Below, in pieces: positions 14,215-22,614 of a stretch of DNA of 64,000 nucleotides. Every line of letters begins with the position of its first letter. Position 1 is the first letter of the stretch. Source of the DNA: Prevotella sp. UBA3288 (GTDB taxonomy: Bacteria; Bacteroidota; Bacteroidia; Bacteroidales; Bacteroidaceae); contig DETM01000031.1 of the NCBI GenBank assembly GCA_002361655.1, forward strand, positions 25,159 through 89,158, written 5' to 3'. Position numbers and translations under genes: made by a program. The notes under the pieces are model-generated. The model saw nothing but the letters and a program-made list of their open reading frames with translations, ran no database searches and was not told the origin of the DNA.

Positions 14215-16305
14215 TTGGACCGAATCAGAATCATCCTAATAGCCGTCTTAACCATTATCTCTACAGGTTTTGAGGGCATGGTGTTTGCCGAAGACTCGGC
14301 GACCCTTCGCGATATGCTCCCTGAAACCGACGGGCCGCGCCGTCTGGAACTGCTCGAAAAGATCTATAATGAGAGTCTTGCTACCGATGACCTGGACGAG
14401 CAGATTCGTTGCCTCTATGACCTGCTTGGCGAGGCCCGCCGCCAGAAGAACGAGCGCGAGGAGTGTTACGCTCTTTTAAAGCGTACCGTCCTGTTCTATA
14501 ACAACAATCTGAGTGACTCTATCTATCTCCATGTGCCTGAAGATCTGAAAGTTCTGCAGAAGAGTGCTTATCTTAATTACTGCTATCAGGACTGGATCTT
14601 GCTGGTCAACTCTTATATCTTTGAAGGTAACAGCCGTCAGGGCCTGGCAGAGGTGCAGCGTATGTTCGACGATGCCATGGAGCGTAAGAGCGACTTCGGC
14701 ATGGGCATGGCATACTATGGCATGGGCAATGCCTATACCCAGATGAACAACTGGGACGAATGTATCTCGTCCTACGAGAAGAGTATCGAGGTGTTGTCGG
14801 CACAGAGACCCCGTGCCACATTGCTGCCAGAGATATATAACTACTATGGTGATGCCCTGAATGATATGGGGGCTTATGATAAACTGGAAGTGCTGACCGA
14901 CCGATGGAAAGCATTCCTCGTGGAATTTATCGAGGAGACCAATCAGTCGTTCACCGCCAATGCCGATGTCTATTGGTCCTATTATTTTATCGCCTGCACT
15001 CAGGCTAAGTTAGGACTGGGCAAACTCGACGAGGCTGAAGCCATGTTGGCTGGTGCCAAAAAGCATATCTCCTCTGACGACAGTTACGAAGGCATGACCT
15101 GGCTATTCTACAAGGCCCAGTTGTTGCTGCAGCAGCAGCGCTATGCCGAAGCCTTGCCACTGAACACCCGACGGATGCAACTGATGGAGGAATACAATGA
15201 CGAGGGTGTCTATATTGCCGTCCGTAAGCAGCGGGCCCAAATCATGGAAGGTCTCGGCCGCTATCAGGAGGCGGCCCGTCTCTATAACGAGATGTATATG
15301 ATCAACGACTCTGTCAATTCTAGTGAGACCAAGCGCCAGTTGACGCTGCTGAACACTCAGTTCCAGGTCGGCGAACTGAAGATGGAGCAGGAGCGTGCTC
15401 GTTTCCGGTGGATCATCATCGTCGGCGTCATCATCCTGGCCTCGCTGGCCATCTTCATCCTGTTCCGCCTAAGGGCTGCCAAGCGTCTCAAACAGGCTCA
15501 CCAAAACTTGGAGGAAGCCCATGCCAACCTGCAGGATGCTTACGAACAGTTGGAGGAGACGACAACGGCCAAGGAGCGCATAGAGAGCGAACTGCGTATT
15601 GCCCGCGACATCCAGATGGGCATGGTGCCCCGCGACTTCCCCGACCGTCCTGATGTGGACCTCTATGCCTCGATGACCCCGGCCAAGGAGGTGGGCGGCG
15701 ACCTCTATGACTTCCTGCTGCTCGACGACAAACTGTATTTCTGCGTCGGCGACGTCAGTGGCAAGGGGGTTCCGGCCTCCCTCTTCATGTCGCAGGCCAC
15801 CCGTCTGTTCAGTGCCCTGGCCAAGCAGTTGCTCATGCCGGCCGACATCGCCACGCGGTTAAATGCCGAGTTGTGCGAGAATAATGACAATGGCATGTTC
15901 GTTACGATGTTCATCGGTTTGGTTGACCTGCCGACCGGACGACTCTACTTCTGTAATGCCGGCCACAACCCGCCGGTCTTTAAGGGCGAATTCATCCCGA
16001 TGGACTCCAATGCCCCCATCGGCCTGTGGCCCGAACTCGATTTCGTGGGCGAGACCATCGACGATATCAGCAATGAGCCCTTCTTTGTATATACCGATGG
16101 ACTGAACGAGGCCGAGAACAGCGCCCAGGAACAGTTCGGCGATGACCGGCTGCTCGAGAAACTGCGCCAGATGCCTTATGAGAGTGCCCGCCAGACCATC
16201 GAGATGATGCGCCACGAGGTGGCCTGTCATGTGGCTGGTGCCGAGCCGAGCGACGACCTCACCATGCTCTGTTTGAAAATCAAAAACAACAAGCCTAAAG
16301 AATAA
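14215..16305 (+). CDS. Membrane PP2C-type serine phosphatase with TPR sensor (SpoIIE/RsbU-like)
   Basis: A 696-residue protein read from a TTG start. An in-frame stop lies just upstream, and the next ATG (14278) would destroy the good signal peptide (about 1-26, ending VFA). Order: signal peptide; helical TPR-like sensor (about 30-390; repeats such as GMAYYGMGNAYTQMNNWDECISSY); membrane span about 399-419; coiled coil about 420-455; PP2C/SpoIIE phosphatase domain to the end. Metal-binding acidic residues are visible in VGGDLYDF, GDVSGKGVP, YTDGLNEA and SDDLTM. It should dephosphorylate the STAS protein two genes downstream in response to a periplasmic signal. It starts an operon of four signalling genes. 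Confidence 0.87.
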   Translation: MDRIRIILIAVLTIISTGFEGMVFAEDSATLRDMLPETDGPRRLELLEKIYNESLATDDLDEQIRCLYDLLGEARRQKNEREECYALLKRTVLFYNNNLSDSIYLHVPEDLKVLQKSAYLNYCYQDWILLVNSYIFEGNSRQGLAEVQRMFDDAMERKSDFGMGMAYYGMGNAYTQMNNWDECISSYEKSIEVLSAQRPRATLLPEIYNYYGDALNDMGAYDKLEVLTDRWKAFLVEFIEETNQSFTANADVYWSYYFIACTQAKLGLGKLDEAEAMLAGAKKHISSDDSYEGMTWLFYKAQLLLQQQRYAEALPLNTRRMQLMEEYNDEGVYIAVRKQRAQIMEGLGRYQEAARLYNEMYMINDSVNSSETKRQLTLLNTQFQVGELKMEQERARFRWIIIVGVIILASLAIFILFRLRAAKRLKQAHQNLEEAHANLQDAYEQLEETTTAKERIESELRIARDIQMGMVPRDFPDRPDVDLYASMTPAKEVGGDLYDFLLLDDKLYFCVGDVSGKGVPASLFMSQATRLFSALAKQLLMPADIATRLNAELCENNDNGMFVTMFIGLVDLPTGRLYFCNAGHNPPVFKGEFIPMDSNAPIGLWPELDFVGETIDDISNEPFFVYTDGLNEAENSAQEQFGDDRLLEKLRQMPYESARQTIEMMRHEVACHVAGAEPSDDLTMLCLKIKNNKPKE

Positions 16306-16307
16306 TT

Positions 16308-16718
16308 ATGAGAAAAGAAATCACAATCAAGAATCAGGTCGGCGAACTGGAGCATGTGGCCGCCTTCATCGAGGAAATCGGTGAAGAGTTGGGCCTTGAC
16401 ATGGAACTTCGGATGAACCTCAACCTGGTGATGGAGGAGATGGTTTCAAACGTCATCTTCTATGCCTTTCCAGAAGGCACCGAGGCCTCTATAGAACTGA
16501 AGGCCGAGAGCGACGGGAAGGAACTGACATTCGTGCTGAGCGACCGGGGGCGTGAGTTCGACCCGACGCTCAAGGAGGACTTGGATATAGACTGCAACCC
16601 CGCCGAGCGTGACTTGGGCGGCATGGGCATCTATATCGTAAAGAACATTATGAACAAGGTGAGTTACCAGCGCCTTGAAGGCAAGAACCTGTTGACAATG
16701 AAGAAAGAAATAAAGTAA
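16308..16718 (+). CDS. RsbW/SpoIIAB-like anti-sigma serine kinase (GHKL ATPase)
   Basis: A 136-residue single-domain ATPase of the HATPase_c_2 group. Seen: an N-box in LNLVMEEMVSNVIFYAF (Glu and Asn about 43-48), a G1 box LSDRGREFDP, and a G2 box GGMGIYIVKNIM. In partner-switching systems such kinases phosphorylate the STAS antagonist and hold a sigma factor or other target. It is 2 bp after the phosphatase and 23 bp before the STAS gene. No sigma factor gene is adjacent, so its target is unknown. Confidence 0.87.
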   Translation: MRKEITIKNQVGELEHVAAFIEEIGEELGLDMELRMNLNLVMEEMVSNVIFYAFPEGTEASIELKAESDGKELTFVLSDRGREFDPTLKEDLDIDCNPAERDLGGMGIYIVKNIMNKVSYQRLEGKNLLTMKKEIK

Positions 16719-16741
16719 TTAACGGAAAAAATCATACGACT

Positions 16742-17053
16742 ATGACACAGATATTGAAAGAAGGTGGTAAGACCATCATTAAGACCGGACAGCGTATTGA
16801 CACCATGAATGCCGGACAGTTTGAGAAAGATATCGAGCCCGCACTGGCTGAGGCCGGCGTCGACCTGGAGATGGACTGCTCCGAACTGACCTATATGGCC
16901 AGTTCCGGTCTGCGTATCATTCAGAAGACCATGCGCAGTGTGATGATGAAGAAAGGCCAGTTCAAGATGACCAATGTGAGTCCGGAAATCTATAAGGTCC
17001 TGTCGATGACCGGCTTCACCAAATTTATGACTGTAGAACAGAAACAGGCATGA
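16742..17053 (+). CDS. STAS-domain anti-sigma factor antagonist (RsbV/SpoIIAA-like)
   Basis: A 103-residue single STAS domain. The phosphorylation loop reads YMASSGLR, with Ser54 at the position of the SpoIIAA phosphoserine. The residue before it is Ala rather than the common Asp. The C-terminal half (NVSPEIYKVLSMTGFTKFM) is typical. It would be phosphorylated by the RsbW-like kinase and dephosphorylated by the PP2C phosphatase of the same operon. Its end overlaps the histidine kinase start by 4 bp (ATGA). Confidence 0.87.
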   Translation: MTQILKEGGKTIIKTGQRIDTMNAGQFEKDIEPALAEAGVDLEMDCSELTYMASSGLRIIQKTMRSVMMKKGQFKMTNVSPEIYKVLSMTGFTKFMTVEQKQA

Positions 17054-17985
17054 CCGACAACTATCAGGCTTTACAAGAGGAGAACCTCCGGCTGAAGGGC
17101 GAACTGGAGCAGATGAAGGAAGACTTCCGACTGCTGGAAGCCAACTTCGACAACATGTCGGAAGGCTATCAGGAGTCGCTGCTGCTCTACGACAAACTGG
17201 AGGAGACCTATCACGAACTGGAGGATACCAACCAGCAGTTGGAGATTGCCCGCCGCCGTGCCGAGGAGGCGTCGCAGATGAAAACCAACTTCATCCAGCA
17301 GATCTCCCATGAGATACGTACCCCGCTGAACATCCTCAACGGCTTCACCCAGATTCTGACGACGCCGGGCATGGAACTCGATGCCGCCACCCAGGAGGAG
17401 GTAACCAGAGGTATCGACGAGAACACCGGACGTATCACCTCGCTGGTGAACAAGATGCTGGAACTGGCCGATGCCAACAGCAGTACCGAACTGGAGCGTT
17501 CCGACGAGGTGCCGGCCGTACAGGTGGCGGCTCAGGCTGCCGACGAGAGCGGCATCACCACGGCCCCCCATCTCTCTTTCGACATCGACATGGGCGAGGG
17601 TACCGAGACGGTCATGATCCACACCAATCTGCAGCAGGCCTCCCGTGCCCTGTCGCTCCTGCTCGACAATGCCCGTAAGTTCACACGGCCCGCCGAGGCT
17701 GCCGTCGGTGCCGGGGCCGAGGTGAAACATGGCGAGGTGATGCTCCGTCTTTCTGTTCAGGATACCATGTTGGCCTTTGGCGTCGAGGACAACGGCATCG
17801 GCGTACCTGCCGGGGAGACCGAGCATATCTTCGACGAGTTCGTACAACTCGACGAGTATTACGACGGTACGGGTATCGGTCTCACCGTAGCCCGCAGCAT
17901 CGCTCGTCGTCTGGGTGGCGACATCGTGGTCGACACTACTTACACAGGTGGTGCCCGTTTCGTGATGACATTGCCACTGAACTGA
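17050..17985 (+). CDS. Soluble sensor histidine kinase with N-terminal coiled coil
   Basis: A 311-residue kinase without signal peptide or membrane span. Residues 1-80 form a long charged coiled coil. The HisKA dimerisation domain has the H-box SHEIRTP with His87. The HATPase domain has an N-box in LLLDNARKFTR, a G1 box VEDNGIGVP, an F-box in IFDEFVQLDE and a G2 box DGTGIGLTVARSIA. No response regulator is adjacent. Overlap with the STAS gene suggests it senses the partner-switch state through its coiled coil, or phosphorylates a regulator elsewhere. That link is inference. Confidence 0.87.
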   Translation: MTDNYQALQEENLRLKGELEQMKEDFRLLEANFDNMSEGYQESLLLYDKLEETYHELEDTNQQLEIARRRAEEASQMKTNFIQQISHEIRTPLNILNGFTQILTTPGMELDAATQEEVTRGIDENTGRITSLVNKMLELADANSSTELERSDEVPAVQVAAQAADESGITTAPHLSFDIDMGEGTETVMIHTNLQQASRALSLLLDNARKFTRPAEAAVGAGAEVKHGEVMLRLSVQDTMLAFGVEDNGIGVPAGETEHIFDEFVQLDEYYDGTGIGLTVARSIARRLGGDIVVDTTYTGGARFVMTLPLN

Positions 17986-18050
17986 GCCTATACCTTATTA
18001 TATATAGTGTGACATTAACCAATCATAAACATTAATAAAGTAGAGAAGCA

Positions 18051-19499
18051 ATGAAACAGACAGTTAAGAAACTTTGGAGTGTTGCAGCACTGCTGCTGCT
18101 GGTTACTGCCGTGTATGCCGAACAGACGGTGACCGTAGTCAAACAACTCAATGGTACCGCCAACGACAAAGCCGGTACGGTGACGTATGAGGTGAATGCA
18201 TCTAACAACCAGTGTGTGCTGACCGTCACCCCGGCCGAGGGCAACTATATCACGGTGGAATATATCACCGCCGAGAAAGTTGTTGCAGGCGATGCGGCCA
18301 ACGCCCGTCATGGCGCACCGGGCGCACCGGGCATGAGTGAGCCCATAACGGTGACGGCCGTGGAGACCCCCACGGAACCGGACCCCAGCGGCACTACCCA
18401 GTATCAGTTTGAGATGCCCGGCCAGGATTATGATGTTGTGATCACGGCCAACTTCCAGCAGCGTGTGAGTATTGCTGATGGTACGCTGACCTTGTCGATC
18501 CCTCAGGACGGCTATGCCTATAACGGTGATGTCAGGGAACCGACCGTCACTGTGACAGTGGCTAATGAGACATTGGCTGACGACAAATACACGGTTGCCT
18601 ATGGTAATAATGATCACAACAATATCGACGCCGGCGAAGTGACGGTGACCGTGACGGGTGTCAAGACTTATACCGGCACGCTGACCACGACATTCACTAT
18701 CGCTCCGAGGCAACTGACCGATGAGATGGTTACGTTGATGGAGCCCGACATGCCTCTTGTCTACAATGGCGAGGCGCAGACGGTCGAGGTGTCTCTGTAC
18801 GATGTAGAAATGAAGTCCGGCCTGACCGAGACCGACTACGAGGTTGCCTATGCTAATAATATCAATGTGGGAACGGCCACTGTGACCATTACCGGTAAGG
18901 GCAACTACCAGGGCGTCGTTACCAAGACGTTCGACATCCTGCGTCAGTTGGAGATCAGTTTCAATGAGAACCAATGGGCAACCTACATCGCCGCCGAGAA
19001 CCTGGAGGTTCCCGCCGGCCTGGAGGCTTATGTCGTCAGCAATGTGAAGGGCAGCACCGTGACTGTCTCGCAGGTGGATTATCTTCCCGCCGGTGTCGGT
19101 GTCCTGCTGTTTGCGGTTGAACTGTCGGATTGGTTTGTTGCCGCTGCCTACCCGGAGGAGCCGGAGACAGTGACCAGTCTGCTACAGGGTTGTGCTAACG
19201 CCACGCCGGTAGCGAGCCTGACGGCCGACAATGTCTATGTGCTCTACAACGACGAGTTCGTGAAGACCGTCAGCGGCACCATTCCCGCAGGACGCTGCTA
19301 TCTGCCTGTGGTCAACACAACCTTTGCCGGTGCCCGTCTGGCCATCCATTTCGCCGATGAGGCCACGGCCGTCAAGGGCATTCGTGTCGCCGATGGTGAC
19401 AAGGCTCAGTGGTACGACCTCGGTGGCCGCCGCCTCTCTGCTCAGCCCGTCAAGGCCGGTGTCTATATCGTCAACGGACGTAAAGTCATTGTCAAATAA
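18051..19499 (+). CDS. Secreted protein with Ig-like repeats and a C-terminal sorting-type tail
   Basis: A 482-residue exported protein of unknown function. Signal peptide about 1-23 (ending VYA). Residues 24-135 form a domain (VTVVKQLNG, GNYITVEYITAEKVV) shared with the next gene. Residues about 140-305 hold two beta-strand repeats of the common bacterial surface type (GYAYNG...PTVTV, YTVAYGNN, then VYNGEAQTVEV, YEVAYANNINVGTATVTITG). The C-terminus WYDLGGRRLSAQ...GVYIVNGRKVIVK resembles the type IX secretion tail common in Prevotella. The porU and porV genes lie a few kb downstream, so type IX export is plausible. Confidence 0.7.
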   Translation: MKQTVKKLWSVAALLLLVTAVYAEQTVTVVKQLNGTANDKAGTVTYEVNASNNQCVLTVTPAEGNYITVEYITAEKVVAGDAANARHGAPGAPGMSEPITVTAVETPTEPDPSGTTQYQFEMPGQDYDVVITANFQQRVSIADGTLTLSIPQDGYAYNGDVREPTVTVTVANETLADDKYTVAYGNNDHNNIDAGEVTVTVTGVKTYTGTLTTTFTIAPRQLTDEMVTLMEPDMPLVYNGEAQTVEVSLYDVEMKSGLTETDYEVAYANNINVGTATVTITGKGNYQGVVTKTFDILRQLEISFNENQWATYIAAENLEVPAGLEAYVVSNVKGSTVTVSQVDYLPAGVGVLLFAVELSDWFVAAAYPEEPETVTSLLQGCANATPVASLTADNVYVLYNDEFVKTVSGTIPAGRCYLPVVNTTFAGARLAIHFADEATAVKGIRVADGDKAQWYDLGGRRLSAQPVKAGVYIVNGRKVIVK

Positions 19500-19518
19500 C
19501 AAATAGCATGATCTGCCT

Positions 19519-21909
19519 ATGAGACGATGTTTCATAAGGATAATGGTCGTCGCTGCCCTGCTCCTGTGCTTTTCCGGAGCAGGGGCAGCCGGCGGACTCG
19601 TCATCGTCAAGCAGTTGAACGGCATCAGCAATGATGCTGCCGGTGCGGTGGAATATACGGTTGCCGACGGCACCTGTTCGCTGGTCGTCACTCCGGCTAC
19701 GGGCAACTATATTGCACCCCGCTTTGTCAAGGCGGAGAAGATGGTCAGCGGCGACCAGGCCCTGTCGCGTGCCGCCGCTCCCGTCATAGCCGGGACTATC
19801 GTAGTGACGGCTGTGGACGAAGACGCCGACTCGACAGCGGTGAACACCTTTACGTTTGCTATGCCATCGGCAGAGTATGATGTCCGACTGACCATCAATT
19901 TCCAGCCTACCCCCGATGTGGGAGAGGTATATCCCCTGTGGGTCGGCCGTATCCAGGTGAACGACAACATCAGTGCCAACGTGCTGGGCCAGGAGCAGCC
20001 GACGGTCATCTTCAACAGTAAGGACAGAGTGCTGGCCCTCGACCATGCTGCACTGAAGGATATGACTATCAGGACGACCCTGGACTCGCTGAACATCTAC
20101 CTGAAGGGCGAGAATACCATCACCGCCAACGGCCAGACGGCGCCCTTTGTCAATACCGCTGACAAAGGCGTGCTGGTGTTTACTACCGACGGCAACAACC
20201 CCGGCTCGCTTGTCGCCACAACAGCCACCGGGCAGTTGACGACCGGCTTCAACCAGGTGGACTATCGGTATCATCTCACGGCCGAGGTCACCGGTGTTCA
20301 GACCTATGCTGTCAAGGTGTTGCTGGAACCGCTGCCCATCGATCTCGACGAGTTTGAGGGCGGCATCGTCCACACCCAGTTCGAGGCAGACGACTATGTG
20401 GAGGCTGGCGATGACAAGGACCTCAGCAATACCGTGATCGACAACGTGCTCTATACCCTTAAAGATAACGACAAGGAGGATGGCGACGGTTTCGACGACG
20501 GGACGACACAGGACGACGGTCCCGGCATCGTGCTCAACACCGTCTTCATCGATGAACAGGTGAACGCACTCCTGCAGTATCAGCCCGGCACACAGGACTA
20601 TGCCGACCATTTCGCTGGTCTGACCATCTCAGTGCCTGCCGGAACGGGCTTCATCCATATCGTTGCTGCCACCACGGCCGACTATGCGTTAGGTGTGAAA
20701 GTGGGCCGACGGGAGCCGGCTATCTTCCGGGGACTGGCTTCGGGTGATAAGGTGACGGTGCCCTATGCGGTGCTTGAGCCTACCTATGTCTATATCTATA
20801 ATGCCGGAACGACGGCACCGCAAACGCCGGTCCGCTCCTGGCGTGGCGGTAAGAAGACGGCCACCTGTGTCAAGATTTATGCGGTGGATACCGAACCTCA
20901 GGTGCTGATAGGCATCAACTCGTCGTCAGCCGTTTTGGGCGGCAGTGGCGAACCGGTGAAGATGGTCAGTGCCTCACAGAATTACAGTGCCGGCGGCGCC
21001 ACGACCGGTGGTCTGCAGATTGGCGAGGTGATGGGCATGGCCGTGACCGACCTCGGCGAGAACCTGTTGGATGGCATCGACCTGAAGACGGTCAACTATG
21101 TCGACCTCTCCAAGTCGAAGGTCGCCGGACTCGTCGCCAGTCGTACGTCCGGTCCTCTGGCCGGCGTCGGTCCGCAGACACTCATCTTTCTGCCTCAGGG
21201 CTGTGATGCCGGCGACGAGGCGAATGTCGTCGTCAATGGCGTCTGTAGCCGCATGACGCTCTCTGCCGGTAGCACCTTCTTCACACCCTACGACTTCATG
21301 GCAGAACAGTTCTCGTTCGACCGTTCCTTTACCGTCGGCCAGCCCGCAGGCTATTATCTGCCCATCGACCTTACAGCCGAGCAGGCAGCCGCCCTCGGCA
21401 TTTTCCATTCGTTCGTCGAGGTAAAAGGTCTGCAGACCCTGTTCGACGGCGGCCTGACCGGTGGCGTGCAGGCCAACCGGGCCTATGTCTTCGAGCCCAA
21501 GACCATAAAGATACAGTTAGGAAATGTCGCTGTAAGGGCACTGCCCTCTTCAGCAGAAGCCCGTTTGCAGCGTGCCCCTCAGTCTGCCGGACTCTACGGT
21601 ACCTATGAGCCCTTGATCGTCGCTGACGGTCAGATCGACCTCTATCGTATCGATGCCGATGCTCAGGGCACCCGCTTCACCCATCTCGGCACGGGAGGCA
21701 CCATTGCGCCCTTTAGCGTCTATCTGAGTGCTGCCACTGCTGCCGACCAACTGGAGGTGGTGTTGGGCGTCACCGATGGCATTGCTACAGCGCATACGGC
21801 TTCCGCTACTGACGGCCCGTGGTTTACGCTCGGCGGTCAGCGGCTCGGCGGTCAGCCGGTCCGTAAGGGATGTTATATTCTCAACGGCAGGAAGATGGTC
21901 GTGAAATAG
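19519..21909 (+). CDS. Large secreted protein, paralogue of the preceding gene, with the same tail
   Basis: A 796-residue exported protein of unknown function. Signal peptide about 1-24. Residues 25-135 (VIVKQLNGISNDAAGAVEYTV, GNYIAPRFVKAEKMVSG) align clearly with the same region of the previous protein, so the pair arose by duplication and then diverged. The middle is beta-rich with an Asp-rich patch (about 320-340, KDNDKEDGDGFDDG) that could bind calcium. The C-terminus WFTLGGQRLGGQPVRKG...LNGRKMVVK is the same tail type as its neighbour. The spacing of 19 bp suggests one transcript. No enzymatic motif was recognised. Confidence 0.65.
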   Translation: MRRCFIRIMVVAALLLCFSGAGAAGGLVIVKQLNGISNDAAGAVEYTVADGTCSLVVTPATGNYIAPRFVKAEKMVSGDQALSRAAAPVIAGTIVVTAVDEDADSTAVNTFTFAMPSAEYDVRLTINFQPTPDVGEVYPLWVGRIQVNDNISANVLGQEQPTVIFNSKDRVLALDHAALKDMTIRTTLDSLNIYLKGENTITANGQTAPFVNTADKGVLVFTTDGNNPGSLVATTATGQLTTGFNQVDYRYHLTAEVTGVQTYAVKVLLEPLPIDLDEFEGGIVHTQFEADDYVEAGDDKDLSNTVIDNVLYTLKDNDKEDGDGFDDGTTQDDGPGIVLNTVFIDEQVNALLQYQPGTQDYADHFAGLTISVPAGTGFIHIVAATTADYALGVKVGRREPAIFRGLASGDKVTVPYAVLEPTYVYIYNAGTTAPQTPVRSWRGGKKTATCVKIYAVDTEPQVLIGINSSSAVLGGSGEPVKMVSASQNYSAGGATTGGLQIGEVMGMAVTDLGENLLDGIDLKTVNYVDLSKSKVAGLVASRTSGPLAGVGPQTLIFLPQGCDAGDEANVVVNGVCSRMTLSAGSTFFTPYDFMAEQFSFDRSFTVGQPAGYYLPIDLTAEQAAALGIFHSFVEVKGLQTLFDGGLTGGVQANRAYVFEPKTIKIQLGNVAVRALPSSAEARLQRAPQSAGLYGTYEPLIVADGQIDLYRIDADAQGTRFTHLGTGGTIAPFSVYLSAATAADQLEVVLGVTDGIATAHTASATDGPWFTLGGQRLGGQPVRKGCYILNGRKMVVK

Positions 21910-21926
21910 TGTGAAAGGGTAGGGCG

Positions 21927-22550
21927 ATGAAGATTTTTGCAGTAGGAATGAACTACCTGCAACACAATAAAGCGTTGCACGGTGCGTTATTTAAAACAGA
22001 GGAGCCGGTCATCTTCACTAAGGCTGACTCGGCCCTGCTGAAGGATGGCAAACCCTTCTTTGTGCCCGACTGGTCGGAACGTGTCGACTACGAGGCCGAG
22101 GTGGTGGTGCGTATCTGTAGGCTGGGCAAGGGCATCCCCGAACGGTTTGCCCATCGCTACTACGATGCAGTGACCGTCGGTGTCGACTTCACGGCCCGTG
22201 ACTGGCAGCAAAAGGCACAGCAGCAGGGTTTGCCGTGGGAGATTAGCAAAGGCTTCGACGGCTCGGCGGTCATCGGCCAGTGGCAGGACCTTCCCCTCCA
22301 GAAGGAGCGGGGCGTGCAAAATATGAATTTCCGTCTCGACATCAACGGCGAGACCGTGCAGCAGGGGTGTACCGCTGACATGCTCTATAGCATCGATGCC
22401 CTGATAGCCTATCTCTCGCGCTTCTTCACCCTGAAGACGGGCGACCTGCTGTTCACGGGAACGCCGACGGGTGTCGGACAGGTACATATCGACGACCACC
22501 TGCAAGGGTGGCTCGAAGACCGGAAGGTGCTCGACTTCTACTGCAAATGA
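21927..22550 (+). CDS. Fumarylacetoacetate hydrolase (FAH) family protein
   Basis: A 207-residue single-domain FAH-fold protein. Seen: VDYEAEVVVRI with the Glu pair used for Mg2+ binding, the VTVGVDFTARDWQ strand, KGFDGSAVIG, and the near-terminal LFTGTPTGVGQV motif. Members hydrolyse or decarboxylate beta-diketo acids (YcgM, oxaloacetate decarboxylase-like), but substrates vary and cannot be read here. It is cytoplasmic, with its start 17 bp after the secreted-protein gene. A degenerate copy of its last codons seems to recur just downstream (TGCCTACTGCAAGTGATGGTG at about 22560-22580). Confidence 0.85.
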   Translation: MKIFAVGMNYLQHNKALHGALFKTEEPVIFTKADSALLKDGKPFFVPDWSERVDYEAEVVVRICRLGKGIPERFAHRYYDAVTVGVDFTARDWQQKAQQQGLPWEISKGFDGSAVIGQWQDLPLQKERGVQNMNFRLDINGETVQQGCTADMLYSIDALIAYLSRFFTLKTGDLLFTGTPTGVGQVHIDDHLQGWLEDRKVLDFYCK

Positions 22551-22614
22551 CGGTGCCCGATGCCTACTGCAAGTGATGGTGCTCCCCTTCTATATATAAA
22601 TTAGGTGTAATGAT

